Assembly: GCA_029248665.1 (NCBI GenBank)
Contig: JAQWIW010000004.1
Span: 1-61,628, forward strand
Source of the DNA: Opitutia bacterium
GTDB taxonomy: Bacteria; Verrucomicrobiota; Verrucomicrobiia; Opitutales; Coraliomargaritaceae
Length of the DNA stretch: 61,628 nt
Direction of reading: 5' to 3'
Position 1 is the stretch's first letter, and the number at the start of each line of letters is the position of its first letter. The notes under the pieces were generated by a model. That model did no database searches. It worked only from the letters and a program-made list of their open reading frames with translations, and was not told where the DNA came from. Below are positions 20,378 to 29,834 of this stretch, one piece after another. The position numbers and the translations under genes are program-made.

Positions 20378-21402
20378 CGCTTCAAAGTCACATCTCCTGA
20401 ATGTATTGAACGTATTGTTCCATCATTTGCTTTGAGTTGTAAAGCTCCGTATACATTGATGCCAAGAGCAAGACCCGATATTTTTTTACCATTTTCGGTC
20501 AGAGAGATAGTGCGGTCTCTTAAATAATCAAAGGCATCCCATGCATCGCTTAAAGATTCATCATCATTACTTTCAATGCATTTATTATAAGCACGAACCG
20601 TTGCTTGAATGATTTCAATACTCAACGCATTCATATCATAAGATTGATGGGTCTCGGCTCTTAGGCTTGTGGCAATAGATTGAATTTCTTTAGGAAATGA
20701 TTTCTGAGTGCTATTAATATTTAAGCCTAGTCCTAAAATAATTGTGTGCATTCGGTCGCTATCAATTTTTGCTTCTGTAAGAATTCCAGAAACTTTTTTT
20801 CCATTACAGTAGAGATCATTTGGCCATTTGATTTTTAAATCAAGAGAGGGGATTAATGCCTTGAGTGAACGACATACTTCTATTCCTGCCCATAGGGTAA
20901 AACTTTGCAGTTTTTCTGGCGGGGTGTTTGGTGAAAACATAATGGAGCAGTAGAGATTTTTATTGGCTTGGCTGTGCCACTTGCGTCCGAGTCGACCTTT
21001 GCCTGCGGTTTGCTTATGAGTGAATACGGCAAAAGGGGTCTTGGCTCCATTAGAAAAAAGGCGCTCGGCCTCAAGATTCGTACTATCGACTGAAGGATAA
21101 AAAAAGAGCTGAAAATCCTTAGATAATGCCTGACCATAAGTATGCAAAAGTTGGGGAAGGAGATTTTGTGGAAGTTTTTCCAAGCAGTAACCACGATTGG
21201 ATATGGCATTAATTTTAAAGCCAGCGCTTTTTAATTGATCCATTTTTGTGTGTATGGTGGTTCTTGAAATACCAATTGATTTAGCTAAGGCACTTCCTGA
21301 AACATAAGCATTTGACTCAATCAAAGTTTTGAGAATCGCTACCTCAGTTGGATCTACTTCGACAGGCTGATTTTGTGTGATTAATTTTTTTATCATAGCC
21401 AA
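20374..21402 (-). CDS. birA: Bifunctional biotin-protein ligase / biotin operon repressor BirA
   Basis: Attaches biotin to carboxylase carrier proteins and, with its N-terminal HTH, may repress biotin genes. The 342 residues show a winged HTH at about 17-70 (VSGSALAKSIGISRTTIHTKM), the ligase loop TAGKGRLGRKWHS, the KWPNDLYCNGKKVSGILTE segment in two parts, and an SH3-like C-terminal domain. The length matches the HTH-bearing class. Overlaps of 4 bases with coaX and 10 with nadC indicate tight coupling. No biotin operator was recognised in the window. Confidence 0.93.
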   Translation of the reverse strand: MAMIKKLITQNQPVEVDPTEVAILKTLIESNAYVSGSALAKSIGISRTTIHTKMDQLKSAGFKINAISNRGYCLEKLPQNLLPQLLHTYGQALSKDFQLFFYPSVDSTNLEAERLFSNGAKTPFAVFTHKQTAGKGRLGRKWHSQANKNLYCSIMFSPNTPPEKLQSFTLWAGIEVCRSLKALIPSLDLKIKWPNDLYCNGKKVSGILTEAKIDSDRMHTIILGLGLNINSTQKSFPKEIQSIATSLRAETHQSYDMNALSIEIIQATVRAYNKCIESNDDESLSDAWDAFDYLRDRTISLTENGKKISGLALGINVYGALQLKANDGTIRSIHSGDVTLKR

Positions 21403-22328
21403 TCCAACCCTATGTCAACCCACTGGCTTTGATGTATAGGTGCTCCAGTTGAAATAAAATCCAGCCCAAGGTTTTTTAAATCGGCTAGATTATTTAAGGT
21501 AATTCCGCCACTTGCTTCAGTGTATGCCTGATCGTCGATGATACGGATCGCTTCCTTTGTTGCTTCTATAGAAAAGTTATCCAGTAAAATACAATCAGGT
21601 TGAGCGTCTAAGACTTTATTCAATTGGTCTAGAGAATCGACTTCAATTTGAATTGGAAGCTTAGTAAAGCGTGCTCGGAGTTGATCCATTTGTTCCGCTA
21701 AACTTTGATCTGTATTTGTTTCAAGTACCGCTATGTGGTTATCTTTAATCATGATACGGTCGTATAAGCCATAACGGTGATTATAACCGCCACCACAAAC
21801 AAATGCATATTTTTCTAGAATTCGGTATAGTGGTGTGGTTTTTCGTGTGTCTAAAAGTCGAGTCTCTGAATGATTCAAACAGTCACTATAAGATTTGGTA
21901 GTTGTCGCTATGCCACTCAAATATTGAAGAAAATTTAAAAGGATGCGTTCTGCTTGAAGCAGACTTTTTGCAGGGCCATTCAAAATTCCAAAGGAGGTAT
22001 TTTTATTCACGGTGTCACCGTCTTGATAGCTTGTTTCAAAACTTAAAGACGGATTGTATTGAGTTAAAATCAAAGGCACTAAATGGAGTCCGCAAAGTGT
22101 GAATGATTTTCGGGCAATGAGTGCGGCCTTTCCGTTTCCCGTTTTTGGAATAATCTCTGAGGTGACATCGAGCGGATGACTCAGTGGATTTTTCAATCCT
22201 AAGCCGGCCATATCTTCCAATTTGGCTTGGGTGATTATTGATTGAAGGTAGTCTAAATCAATGGCACTCCAAGTGAGTCGTTGGCTAAGAGCATCTTTTA
22301 TGAATCGTGAAGCCATGGCTTTGATCAA
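21393..22328 (-). CDS. nadC: Nicotinate-nucleotide pyrophosphorylase (carboxylating) NadC
   Basis: Quinolinate phosphoribosyltransferase of NAD synthesis: quinolinate plus PRPP gives nicotinate mononucleotide. Typical segments in the 311 residues are LNFLQYLSGIATTT, LLDTRKTTPLYR, YNHRYGLYDRIMIKDNHIAV (two parts) and the C-terminal EASGGITLNNL. A start at the fourth or fifth codon (MASRF) is also possible. It overlaps gmk by 4 bases and birA by 10. Its place among gmk, birA and coaX gives a cofactor/nucleotide operon. Confidence 0.95.
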   Translation of the reverse strand: MIKAMASRFIKDALSQRLTWSAIDLDYLQSIITQAKLEDMAGLGLKNPLSHPLDVTSEIIPKTGNGKAALIARKSFTLCGLHLVPLILTQYNPSLSFETSYQDGDTVNKNTSFGILNGPAKSLLQAERILLNFLQYLSGIATTTKSYSDCLNHSETRLLDTRKTTPLYRILEKYAFVCGGGYNHRYGLYDRIMIKDNHIAVLETNTDQSLAEQMDQLRARFTKLPIQIEVDSLDQLNKVLDAQPDCILLDNFSIEATKEAIRIIDDQAYTEASGGITLNNLADLKNLGLDFISTGAPIHQSQWVDIGLDWL

Positions 22329-22936
22329 TCGATTTGGTTTAAGCGTGCCACTTCTTTTTTATAAATATCAAGGGCCGTGATGAGGTCGGCTGACTTTGAC
22401 TGACTGGTGATCGTATAATTGTAATGTTTTTGCTGCTCCATTTCTGAGCGGGCAACAATTAGTCGACGTTCGATTTCTTCGTCAGAATCGGTCCCTCGAT
22501 TTCGCAAACGCGCATCTAATTCTTCTAAGGAAGGGGGCATGATAAAAATGGTCACGATATGTCCTTTTAAAACTTCATCGGCAGACGCTTTTTCTGTAAT
22601 TGTTTTGGCCCCTTGTACATCGATATTTAAAAGTAAATTTTGTCCGGACAATACTGGCTTAATGATATCCGCTTTCTGTGTTCCATAATAGTTATTATGA
22701 ACGGTTGCATATTCATAAAAAGCGTCTTCCGAAATTTTTATTTCAAAATCTTGAGAATTTAAAAAGTGATAATCAAGACCATCAATTTCGCCTTGTCTTG
22801 GGCTACGTGTAGTGGAGGTGACAATTATTTGCAGGTTTTCTTTCTCCATCAGTCCATCGCAAATCGTGGTCTTTCCACTACCAGCTGGACCTGAAATGAT
22901 AAATAATAAACCTTTGCCTGTTGAGCTATCGGACAT
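22325..22936 (-). CDS. gmk: Guanylate kinase
   Basis: Converts GMP to GDP with ATP. The 203-residue protein has the P-loop SGPAGSGKTT near residue 15, the guanylate kinase signature (TSTTRSPRQGEIDGLDYHF) and the FIMPPSLEELDARLRNRGTDS lid region in two parts. The length is normal. It starts one base after the stop of the upstream membrane protein gene and overlaps nadC by 4 bases. Confidence 0.96.
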   Translation of the reverse strand: MSDSSTGKGLLFIISGPAGSGKTTICDGLMEKENLQIIVTSTTRSPRQGEIDGLDYHFLNSQDFEIKISEDAFYEYATVHNNYYGTQKADIIKPVLSGQNLLLNIDVQGAKTITEKASADEVLKGHIVTIFIMPPSLEELDARLRNRGTDSDEEIERRLIVARSEMEQQKHYNYTITSQSKSADLITALDIYKKEVARLNQID

Positions 22937-22937
22937 T

Positions 22938-23474
22938 CTAGTAATTTAAAGCGACGTAAGTGAGCAGAATCCCATAAAAGGACAGTGCATAGGCGAGAAT
23001 TTGCACGCGGAATTTTATTTTAAAAAACCAATTTATCACATCACGTAAAACATAAGGGACCACGCCTAAAATCAAAACGAAGAGAATGGCTAAATAAACA
23101 AAGCTGACTAAAAATAAACGGGAGGTGGGTTCTTGCATAAAAGCAGCGTCTAAAAGGATATCAGCAATGAGCAAGGTTAAGCCTGCTAAAGCACGCACAC
23201 CTAAAAAATCAGGCACTAAGTAAAACGAGGCAAAAGTGATGCTTAAGAAAATTACCAATAAAATAGTACTGTAATCACCAAACTCAGATGAAGGTAAATT
23301 ATAAATTTTAAAAGAGAACCAGATTATTGCCGTTGCCATTAAAATGTAGGTGGCTGGCTTGGATCGTGGAAAGGCTTTTAAAATTTTTTGCGATGGATTG
23401 TAGTTAAAAATCAAAGTACCTCCGCAGAGAATCAAGAATAAGCCCGTGGCTATTGTTGCGTAAAAAAGTGACAT
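22938..23474 (-). CDS. Multi-pass membrane protein of unknown function
   Basis: The 178-residue product is almost entirely hydrophobic, with about five or six predicted transmembrane helices (near residues 3-24, 42-58, 70-88, 92-110, 120-145 and 158-176) and short basic loops. I recognise no named family. It is the first gene of the gmk-nadC-birA-coaX operon, one base from gmk, so it is certainly expressed with them, but a role in nucleotide or cofactor supply is not shown by the sequence. Confidence 0.75.
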   Translation of the reverse strand: MSLFYATIATGLFLILCGGTLIFNYNPSQKILKAFPRSKPATYILMATAIIWFSFKIYNLPSSEFGDYSTILLVIFLSITFASFYLVPDFLGVRALAGLTLLIADILLDAAFMQEPTSRLFLVSFVYLAILFVLILGVVPYVLRDVINWFFKIKFRVQILAYALSFYGILLTYVALNY

Positions 23475-23521
23475 AACAGTTAGTTAAAAGATTTTTCAAC
23501 AGAGGGTCGATAAATTTTTAT

Positions 23522-24184
23522 TCAATCAATCTTAGAGGGGGCTCTTTGATGAATGCTTAGAACTCGACTGATATTGTCTTCTACGGCGAAAATGAGATCT
23601 TTCCAATGAATGAGTTTCGCTTCAGCGATATTTTTATAGATAGCGCGTTCGCTAATCTGCATTAGCTCAGCGATTTTTGCTTCAGGATATCCTTGCAGCT
23701 TATAGTTTAATATTTTTAAGCGATTCAAATTCCAATTCCGAGTGGAAGACCAGAGCAATTCTATGCTTGGATTCATTAAGCGTTCTAGCGATTTAGAAAA
23801 ACCACGCATTATTAAGTGATTTCCTAATTTAGGTGCACTCAATAGAGCAACGTTTGCATTTTCTATGGCTGTCCCTTCTATATTTGTAGCCATTACGGAA
23901 TTAATTGGGGGTTTTACTTCGCCTATGCCAATAGAAAATTGGATATCACAGGGATAGAGGTGCTCTCGTATAAGAAATAGATTCTGTAGCAAATGTTTTC
24001 CAGTGGCAAAGATACCTTGGAAGCAGTCATCTTGATTTCTTGAATAGGGAGAGAGCAAATCTTTAGAAATACTCGGATTATTCAATATTTCGTTTAATTG
24101 TCCCATTTCTATGGTCTTAAGTTTACTTTTTGCAGAAGGTAAAGTCCGAAATAAGACTACAGGATACAGTTGAGGAGTTTCCAT
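23522..24184 (-). CDS. SatD-like protein with C-terminal helix-turn-helix
   Basis: The 220-residue protein resembles the SatD family: an N-terminal alpha/beta domain with a DDCFQGIF segment near residue 52 and a QFSIGIGEVKPP strand near 82, followed by an IEGTAIENANVALL helix. The last third carries a helix-turn-helix (YPEAKIAELMQISERAIYKNI, about 165-185) of the sort seen in DNA-binding regulators. Three copies of a 19-bp palindrome (24192-24210, 24256-24274, 24302-24320) lie in its own upstream region, the nearest 8 bases before the ATG, which suggests autoregulation. The biochemical role of SatD proteins is not established. The family call is moderate; a DNA-binding role is inferred. Confidence 0.68.
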   Translation of the reverse strand: METPQLYPVVLFRTLPSAKSKLKTIEMGQLNEILNNPSISKDLLSPYSRNQDDCFQGIFATGKHLLQNLFLIREHLYPCDIQFSIGIGEVKPPINSVMATNIEGTAIENANVALLSAPKLGNHLIMRGFSKSLERLMNPSIELLWSSTRNWNLNRLKILNYKLQGYPEAKIAELMQISERAIYKNIAEAKLIHWKDLIFAVEDNISRVLSIHQRAPSKID

Positions 24185-24191
24185 GTCTAAC

Positions 24192-24210
24192 TTGAACTAA
24201 TTTAGTTCAA
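24192..24210. promoter_or_regulatory. Candidate operator 1 of the SatD-like gene
   Basis: Perfect palindrome TTGAACTAATTTAGTTCAA, two 9-bp arms around a central T, ending 8 bases upstream of the SatD-like start codon. A TTGACA-like hexamer lies just outside it, at 24211-24217 on the minus strand. A bound protein here would block both transcription and the ribosome site. Confidence 0.7.
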
Positions 24211-24255
24211 TTTGTCAAGTTGCCAGATGTCGCTTGAATTTATTTTATTTATAAT

Positions 24256-24274
24256 ATGAACCAATATAGTTCAA
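24256..24274. promoter_or_regulatory. Candidate operator 2 of the SatD-like gene
   Basis: Second copy of the 19-bp palindrome with two departures from symmetry (ATGAACCAATATAGTTCAA). On the minus strand it covers a TTGAAC that could serve as a -35 box, with a TATAAA-like hexamer 15 bases further on. Confidence 0.65.
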
Positions 24275-24301
24275 TATATGAGTAAGCATGATTTTTGCTT
24301 A

Positions 24302-24320
24302 TTGAACTGATTTAGTTCAA
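24302..24320. promoter_or_regulatory. Candidate operator 3, overlapping the metH stop codon
   Basis: Third copy (TTGAACTGATTTAGTTCAA), with one position departing from symmetry. The last bases of metH, including its TGA at 24317-24319, lie within this copy, so the site is partly coding. Centres of the three copies are 64 and 46 bases apart. Confidence 0.65.
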
Positions 24321-27300
24321 TAACCTTTATTAGTGGCTAATTGTCGTTCACATTCGGCCAATGATAGGTTTTTGCGTTGGGCATAATCACTCATTTGTTC
24401 TTTGGAAAGTGCTCCAACATGAAAATAATTGGCTCTTTCGTGAGCAAAATAGAGTCCACTAACCGTGGATGCTGGGCTAATCGCAAAGTTTTCAGTTAAA
24501 GTAGCTCCGGTATTTTTTTCGCCATCGAGAAGTTGCCAGACAAGATCGAGATTTGAATGATCCGGGCAGGCGGGGTAGCCAAGGGCTGGGCGAATTCCGA
24601 TATATTCTTCTTTAATTAAAGCATCGGTGGATAGATTTTCGTCGGCTTGATAGCCCCAATGATGTTTTCGGACACATTCATGGGTATATTCGGTGAGTGC
24701 TTCGGCCATACGATCGCCCAATGCTTTAACTAAAATTGAGGTATAGTCGTCTATGTCATCTTCGAATTGTTTAGCAAAAGTGTCCACATTTTCGATGCTA
24801 CAAATAAAGGCTCCGCAAGCATCGAGACGATTGCTGTCACGAGGGGCGATAAAATCAGACAAACTATAATATAAGGGATCGCCTACTTTTTTCTTTTGCT
24901 GACGCAGTGTCGGCATAGTACCGAGAACGGTTTCTCTAGAAGTGTCTTGGTAGAGAATAATATCGTCCTCAACAGTATTGGCATAACAAAGTCTTAGTGC
25001 TGATTTGGCGGTAAAAGTCTTTTCTTGAATAATGCGATCAAGTATTTTTAAAGCATCCATATGTAGCTGCTTCGCTTGTGTGCCATACTTTTTATGTTCT
25101 AAAATTTTAGGATAGACCCCCTTAAGTTCCCAAGCCCAAAAGAATGGAGACCAGTCAATATATTTTGCGATGGTCGCAAGATCGATATCTGTTTCGACAA
25201 TTATATCGGTGGACTTAGGTAATGTAATGGCCATATCGGACCAATCGGTTTGAAAGTGGTTTTTACGAGCATCTGCTAAAGAAAGTAGTTCGGTCTTATC
25301 TTGATTTTGGAGAAAGCGTTCACGGCGAATGTCTTGGTCTTTTTTAAGAGCATCAATAAAAGCAGGTGCTTTATCTGGATTGAGTAGTTGGTTACAAACC
25401 TCAGTGACGAGTGAGGCGTCAGCTACCTGGACAACAGGTCCAGGATAATGGGGCGCTATCTTTATCGCAGTGTGGGCTTTGCTAGTCGTTGCACCACCTA
25501 TTAGCAAAGGTTGAGTGAAGCCTAAGCGTTTCATCTCACTTGCGTTGTGAATCATCTCTTCAAGAGAAGGGGTGATCAGCCCAGAAAGCCCAATGAAATC
25601 GGCATCCCAGGCTTTGGCCTCTTTTAAAATCGCATCGCAGGCAACCATGACTCCGAGGTCTTTCACCTGATAATTATTACAAGCGAGAACAACAGAGACG
25701 ATATTTTTTCCGATGTCATGAACATCACCTTTGACAGTGGCAATTAGGAATCGACCTTGAGAGCGGGCGTTGGGATTAGCTGCTTTTTCTTCCTCCATGA
25801 AAGGGGTGAGGTATGCAACCGCTTTTTTCATGACGCGTGCACTTTTCACGACTTGTGGTAAAAACATTTTCCCTTGGCCAAAGAGATCTCCAACAACTTT
25901 CATCCCGTCCATGAGCGGGCCTTCGATAACTTCGAGCGGGCGACCGAGTTTTTGACGAGCCTCTTCGGTATCGTCTTCTATAAATTCGACAATTCCTTTG
26001 ATCAAAGCATGACTGAGTCGAGCTTCTACGGGATCATTTCGCCAAGCAGCCGCTGCCTTGGCATCGACTTTTTTTTCCGTGCCTTTAATCGAGGTAGCAA
26101 ATTCAATGAGTATTTCGGTGCCTTCAGGATTTCGATTGAGCAGGACATCTTCCACTTTTTTGAGCAGAGCGGGCTCAATTTCTTCATAAACTTCAAGCAT
26201 ACCGGCATTTACAATACCCATATCAAGTCCGGCTTGAATGGCATGATATAAGAAGGCGGAGTGCATGGCTTCTCGCACGGGATTATTTCCGCGAAAAGAA
26301 AAAGAAATATTGCTGACACCTCCGCTGGTCAGTGCTCCAGGGCAGGTTTCCTTAATTGTTTTTACAGCATCGATAAAATCGACGGCGTAGTTATTATGCT
26401 CCTCCATGCCTGTTGCAATGGTGAGAATATTAGGATCAAAAATTATATCATGCGGATTAAAGCCAATTTTTTCTGTGAGTAAGCGATAGGCTCGTTGGCA
26501 GATGCGGACTTTATCTTCTTTAGTGGCGGCTTGTCCTTTTTCATCAAAGGCCATAATGACTGCAGCAGCACCGTACTGCTGAATTTTTTTCGCCTGTTCA
26601 AGGAAGATAGCTTCACCTTCTTTAAGGCTGATGGAGTTTACGATACATTTTCCTTGTACGCATTTTAGGCCGGCTTCAATGACTGACCATTTGGAGCTAT
26701 CGATCATGATGGGTACTCGAGAAATCGCTGGCTCGGAGGCGATTAAGTTTAGAAAGTGAGTCATACACCCTTCGGAGTCGAGTAGGCCTTCATCAAAGTT
26801 AATATCGATAATATTGGCACCATTTTCGACTTGTTGTAAGGCAACGGCAAGGGCGCCTTCCCAATTGGATTCGAGAATCATTTTTTTAAATCGAGGGGAA
26901 CCCGTGACATTGGTCCGTTCGCCTACGGTGATAAAATTGTGATTAGCTTCTATGTTAAAAGGTTCAAGTCCACTTAGACAAGTCATGGACTTAGTGGTCT
27001 TGAGTGCTCTCGGAGTGATGGATCGGGTCTTTTGAACAACGGCTTTTAGGTGCTGTGGCGTAGTTCCGCAACAGCCTCCAATAATATTAATAAAGCCACT
27101 TTCGGCGAAATCCTCTAGGGCTTCAGCAGTTTGTTCGGGAGTTTCATCATAGCCAGTTTCAGAGAGTGGATTGGGCAATCCAGCATTTGGGTAAGCACTG
27201 ACATAAGTGTTACTAAGATGGGACAGTTCTGCGATGTAAGAACGCATCTCTTTAGCCCCTAAGGCACAGTTTATTCCAACGCTAATTGGTTTGGCGTGTG

Positions 27301-28033
27301 CGATAGAATTCCAAAAAGCTTCCACGGTTTGCCCAGATAAAGTGCGCCCAGATTGGTCGGTAATCGTCACCGAAATCATAATCGGAATCTCAACGGGGTG
27401 GGTCTTTTGGAATTCCTCGATCGCAAAGAGTACCGCTTTGAGGTTCAAGGTATCAAAAACAGTTTCTGGGAGTAAGAGATCTACGCCTCCGTCGACCAGG
27501 CCCTTGATTTGCTCTCCATAATCAGTGACAAGTTGATCAAAAGTAACGGCACGATATTCAGGACGATTCACATCGGGGGACATTGAGCAGGTACGATTTG
27601 TCGGACCAATGGCACCGGCAACAAAAGTAGGGCGACCTTCTTTTAGGGCGACCTCATCGGCAACTTTTCGAGCAAGCTCTGCCGCAGATTTATTCAACTC
27701 ATAAACAATGGGCTCGAGCTTATAATCCGCTTGAGCGATGGCGGTACTACTGAAAGTGTTGGTTTCAATGATGTCCGAACCAGCTTCTAGAAAATCTCGG
27801 TGGATACTTTCAATGATGTCGGGACGTGTTAATGTGAGCAAATCGTTGTTCCCTTTTAGGTCAGCGGGATGGTCTTTAAAGCGGTCACCTCGAAAGTCTT
27901 CTTCTTCGAGTTTGAAGGTTTGGATCATTGTGCCCATAGCTCCATCTAAATAAGCAATACGCTCAGCCATCAATGCTTTCAATTGTTGGATCTTGAGAGT
28001 TGTCGTTTTTGACTGTGCGGGCTTTTGGCTCAT
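24317..28033 (-). CDS. metH: Cobalamin-dependent methionine synthase
   Basis: Transfers methyl from 5-methyl-THF to homocysteine through methylcobalamin. All modules are present in 1238 residues: a homocysteine/zinc domain (about 20-345, with its cysteines in INCALGAKE and [10 protein letters not shown]), a pterin domain (about 370-640, [11 protein letters not shown]), the cap and B12-binding domains (about 660-910) with the cobalamin histidine in GDVHDIGKN, and a C-terminal SAM-binding reactivation domain (about 930-1225, with [12 protein letters not shown]). The length equals the E. coli enzyme. It is a single gene, divergent from rsmG across 93 bases. No cobalamin or SAM riboswitch fits in that gap. 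Confidence 0.97.
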   Translation of the reverse strand: MSQKPAQSKTTTLKIQQLKALMAERIAYLDGAMGTMIQTFKLEEEDFRGDRFKDHPADLKGNNDLLTLTRPDIIESIHRDFLEAGSDIIETNTFSSTAIAQADYKLEPIVYELNKSAAELARKVADEVALKEGRPTFVAGAIGPTNRTCSMSPDVNRPEYRAVTFDQLVTDYGEQIKGLVDGGVDLLLPETVFDTLNLKAVLFAIEEFQKTHPVEIPIMISVTITDQSGRTLSGQTVEAFWNSIAHAKPISVGINCALGAKEMRSYIAELSHLSNTYVSAYPNAGLPNPLSETGYDETPEQTAEALEDFAESGFINIIGGCCGTTPQHLKAVVQKTRSITPRALKTTKSMTCLSGLEPFNIEANHNFITVGERTNVTGSPRFKKMILESNWEGALAVALQQVENGANIIDINFDEGLLDSEGCMTHFLNLIASEPAISRVPIMIDSSKWSVIEAGLKCVQGKCIVNSISLKEGEAIFLEQAKKIQQYGAAAVIMAFDEKGQAATKEDKVRICQRAYRLLTEKIGFNPHDIIFDPNILTIATGMEEHNNYAVDFIDAVKTIKETCPGALTSGGVSNISFSFRGNNPVREAMHSAFLYHAIQAGLDMGIVNAGMLEVYEEIEPALLKKVEDVLLNRNPEGTEILIEFATSIKGTEKKVDAKAAAAWRNDPVEARLSHALIKGIVEFIEDDTEEARQKLGRPLEVIEGPLMDGMKVVGDLFGQGKMFLPQVVKSARVMKKAVAYLTPFMEEEKAANPNARSQGRFLIATVKGDVHDIGKNIVSVVLACNNYQVKDLGVMVACDAILKEAKAWDADFIGLSGLITPSLEEMIHNASEMKRLGFTQPLLIGGATTSKAHTAIKIAPHYPGPVVQVADASLVTEVCNQLLNPDKAPAFIDALKKDQDIRRERFLQNQDKTELLSLADARKNHFQTDWSDMAITLPKSTDIIVETDIDLATIAKYIDWSPFFWAWELKGVYPKILEHKKYGTQAKQLHMDALKILDRIIQEKTFTAKSALRLCYANTVEDDIILYQDTSRETVLGTMPTLRQQKKKVGDPLYYSLSDFIAPRDSNRLDACGAFICSIENVDTFAKQFEDDIDDYTSILVKALGDRMAEALTEYTHECVRKHHWGYQADENLSTDALIKEEYIGIRPALGYPACPDHSNLDLVWQLLDGEKNTGATLTENFAISPASTVSGLYFAHERANYFHVGALSKEQMSDYAQRKNLSLAECERQLATNKGY

Positions 28034-28126
28034 AAACGAATCAACGTATAAAGATAAATTGATATGTGCAAGTTCTATTCTTTGTATTGTGTAAAATAGT
28101 TTTAAAGGTAATACAGTGAAAATCGA

Positions 28127-28789
28127 ATGAAATTAGCACCGTATCAACACTTATTCCCAAATATCCCAGAGGAGGCCTGGCCGATGCTTGAGCAGTGGGC
28201 CGAATTACTCCGAGAGTGGAACGCTAAAATAAATCTGATTTCGAGAAAAGATATCGATGCCTTGGAAGCACGACATTTAGTCCATTGTTTAGCGATAACG
28301 AATGCTTTGAATTTAATGAACGGGGCACGTGTCTTGGATGTGGGGACAGGTGGTGGCTTGCCGGGGTTACCGATGGCGATCTGCTATCCGCAGGCAAAAT
28401 TTACCTTGGTGGACTCAATTGCAAAAAAGGTGGGGGTGGTTCAATCAATCGCTGATGAGCTTGGTTTAGAAAATGTGGTAGCGAAACAGATTCGAGCGGA
28501 AACCTTAAAAAAGAAGTACGATTTCGTTACGGGAAGGGCGGTGAAAAATTTGCCTGAGTTTTTAAGTTGGATCCAAAACAATTTACAAAAAGGAAATAAG
28601 CATTCTTTAGCTAATGGGGTGATTTATTGGAAAGGTGGCTCAATCGATGCGGAGTTGAATCCACTTGGGATTCAATCCAATAATCTTGTGGACTTAGAAA
28701 AAGCATTAGGGGACCCTTATTTTAAAGATAAATTTATCATTCATATAAAAGCCGAAGCGGTGACAGGGGTCCGTTTTTTACAAAAATAA
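28127..28789 (+). CDS. rsmG: 16S rRNA (guanine527-N7)-methyltransferase RsmG
   Basis: Methylates G527 of 16S rRNA. The 220-residue product has the RsmG opening ([19 protein letters not shown]), then the SAM-binding block [18 protein letters not shown] near residue 76 and the VTGRAVKNL segment. The length matches the family. It is not next to mnmG or parA, where it is often found. A short CCCTTTAA/TTAAAGGG inverted repeat (28799-28823) follows its stop but lacks a T-run. Confidence 0.94.
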   Translation: MKLAPYQHLFPNIPEEAWPMLEQWAELLREWNAKINLISRKDIDALEARHLVHCLAITNALNLMNGARVLDVGTGGGLPGLPMAICYPQAKFTLVDSIAKKVGVVQSIADELGLENVVAKQIRAETLKKKYDFVTGRAVKNLPEFLSWIQNNLQKGNKHSLANGVIYWKGGSIDAELNPLGIQSNNLVDLEKALGDPYFKDKFIIHIKAEAVTGVRFLQK

Positions 28790-28835
28790 AGTAAAAAGCC
28801 CTTTAAGCCCTCATTTTAAAGGGTACTAAGTAAAA

Positions 28836-28852
28836 TTGGCACAGTTTAAGCT
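28836..28852 (+). promoter_or_regulatory. Candidate sigma-54 (-24/-12) promoter upstream of putative porin
   Basis: TTGGCAC-AGTTT-AAGC-T: the -24 box TTGGCAC is perfect, and the GG-to-GC distance is the required 12 bases. The -12 box reads AAGC where the consensus is TTGC. The same element, including AAGC, recurs upstream of urtA (30411-30427). Transcription would start near 28863, about 65 bases before the porin ATG. Confidence 0.7.
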
Positions 28853-28892
28853 TAGCTATAGTTGGTTACATCCCACTGCGTGGCGTGTGGCT

Positions 28893-28908
28893 ATTGTTCA
28901 TGAACAAT
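28893..28908. promoter_or_regulatory. Perfect 16-bp palindrome in the porin leader
   Basis: ATTGTTCATGAACAAT is fully self-complementary and ends 19 bases before the porin ATG, inside the leader that the candidate sigma-54 promoter would make. It may be an operator or an RNA structure. No second copy was noticed in the window. Confidence 0.5.
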
Positions 28909-28927
28909 ACAAAACAACTATAAATAT

Positions 28928-29773
28928 ATGAAAAAAACATTAATAACATTATTCGCAGCGAGTGCATTATTTGCATCGTCTGTGTTTGCCGGAGTAGGCT
29001 CTTATGGATACATTGATTATGTATACGATGAAGGTTCTACAAGCGTCTTCGAATTCGAATACGGAATGGAATTCTCTGAAGAAGGTTCTCCGTTCACTGC
29101 TGTTGTCGAATTATCATTTTCTGATGATGATACTGATGACACAGACTTCGAAACAGTCACATTAACTTATGCTGCTTCAGATGAGTTATCCTACACTATT
29201 GGTAACATCTTAAGTTATCAAGGGTTCGAAGCTTTTGACCAAACTGGTATGTATCAATACTCATACCAAGGTCCATCATCAGCTGTTGCTTACTCTGCAG
29301 GTTATGCGGTAGGTGCATCGGTAGATTATGTCACTGATGATTATGCTTTTGGTTTCTGGGTAGGTGATGCAGGTTCTTCAGACAGCTATGAGTACTTATT
29401 TGCTTACACTGGTATCGAAGGTGTGACAGCAAAATACATCTATGCGGATGATCCTAGTTATACAACTGATAACTTCTGGGTTTCTTATGAAACAGGTGAC
29501 TTAACACTTGCTTTCGAAACTACAGAAACAGAAGCTGCTGGAATAACCACAGTAGACACTGATATGTTCCTTGCTTATTTAGCAATGGGTGATGGAGGTC
29601 TTACTGTTCGTTACTCAGATGGCGAATGGGGAGGTGTTGATTTTGAGAAATTCACAATTTCACCAAGCTATGCTTTCTCTGATGCGGTATTCGGACTTAT
29701 CGAGTACTCTGATGAAGAATTAGGTGGAGTAGAAACTACTTCTACTGCTGTTGAAGTCTTATACACATTCTAA
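28928..29773 (+). CDS. Putative outer-membrane porin / beta-barrel protein
   Basis: The 281-residue protein has a clear signal peptide (MKKTLITLFAASALFASSVFA, cleavage near residue 21). The mature part is made almost wholly of short alternating strands rich in Tyr, Phe, Gly, Ser and acidic residues, and ends in Phe (VLYTF), the usual C-terminal signature of outer-membrane barrels. I cannot name a subfamily. A sigma-54-type promoter like that of urtA precedes it, and the urea transport genes follow about 700 bases later, so uptake of urea or another small nitrogen compound is a reasonable guess. A strong terminator follows. The leader AAATATATG has no Shine-Dalgarno sequence. Confidence 0.78.
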   Translation: MKKTLITLFAASALFASSVFAGVGSYGYIDYVYDEGSTSVFEFEYGMEFSEEGSPFTAVVELSFSDDDTDDTDFETVTLTYAASDELSYTIGNILSYQGFEAFDQTGMYQYSYQGPSSAVAYSAGYAVGASVDYVTDDYAFGFWVGDAGSSDSYEYLFAYTGIEGVTAKYIYADDPSYTTDNFWVSYETGDLTLAFETTETEAAGITTVDTDMFLAYLAMGDGGLTVRYSDGEWGGVDFEKFTISPSYAFSDAVFGLIEYSDEELGGVETTSTAVEVLYTF

Positions 29774-29792
29774 TTAAACTTTAAATCACAAT

Positions 29793-29825
29793 GGCCTTAG
29801 GTATTTATTACCTAAGGCCTTTTTT
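29793..29825 (+). terminator. Rho-independent terminator after the putative porin
   Basis: GGCCTTAGGTA (29793-29803) and TACCTAAGGCC (29809-29819) form a perfect 11-bp stem with a 5-base loop, followed by six T (29820-29825). The next ATG is only 9 bases further on, so the hairpin probably acts as a partial terminator within a two-gene transcript. Confidence 0.88.
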
Positions 29826-29834
29826 ATAAATCAT

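Noticed and set aside
28034-28126. Cobalamin or SAM riboswitch before metH
   Set aside because: The gap is only 93 bases and shared with rsmG, and no box or stem of either class is visible.
28799-28823. CCCTTTAA/TTAAAGGG inverted repeat after rsmG as a terminator
   Set aside because: The stem is 8 bp and no T-run follows on the plus strand; on the minus strand it would have T5 but no gene ends there.
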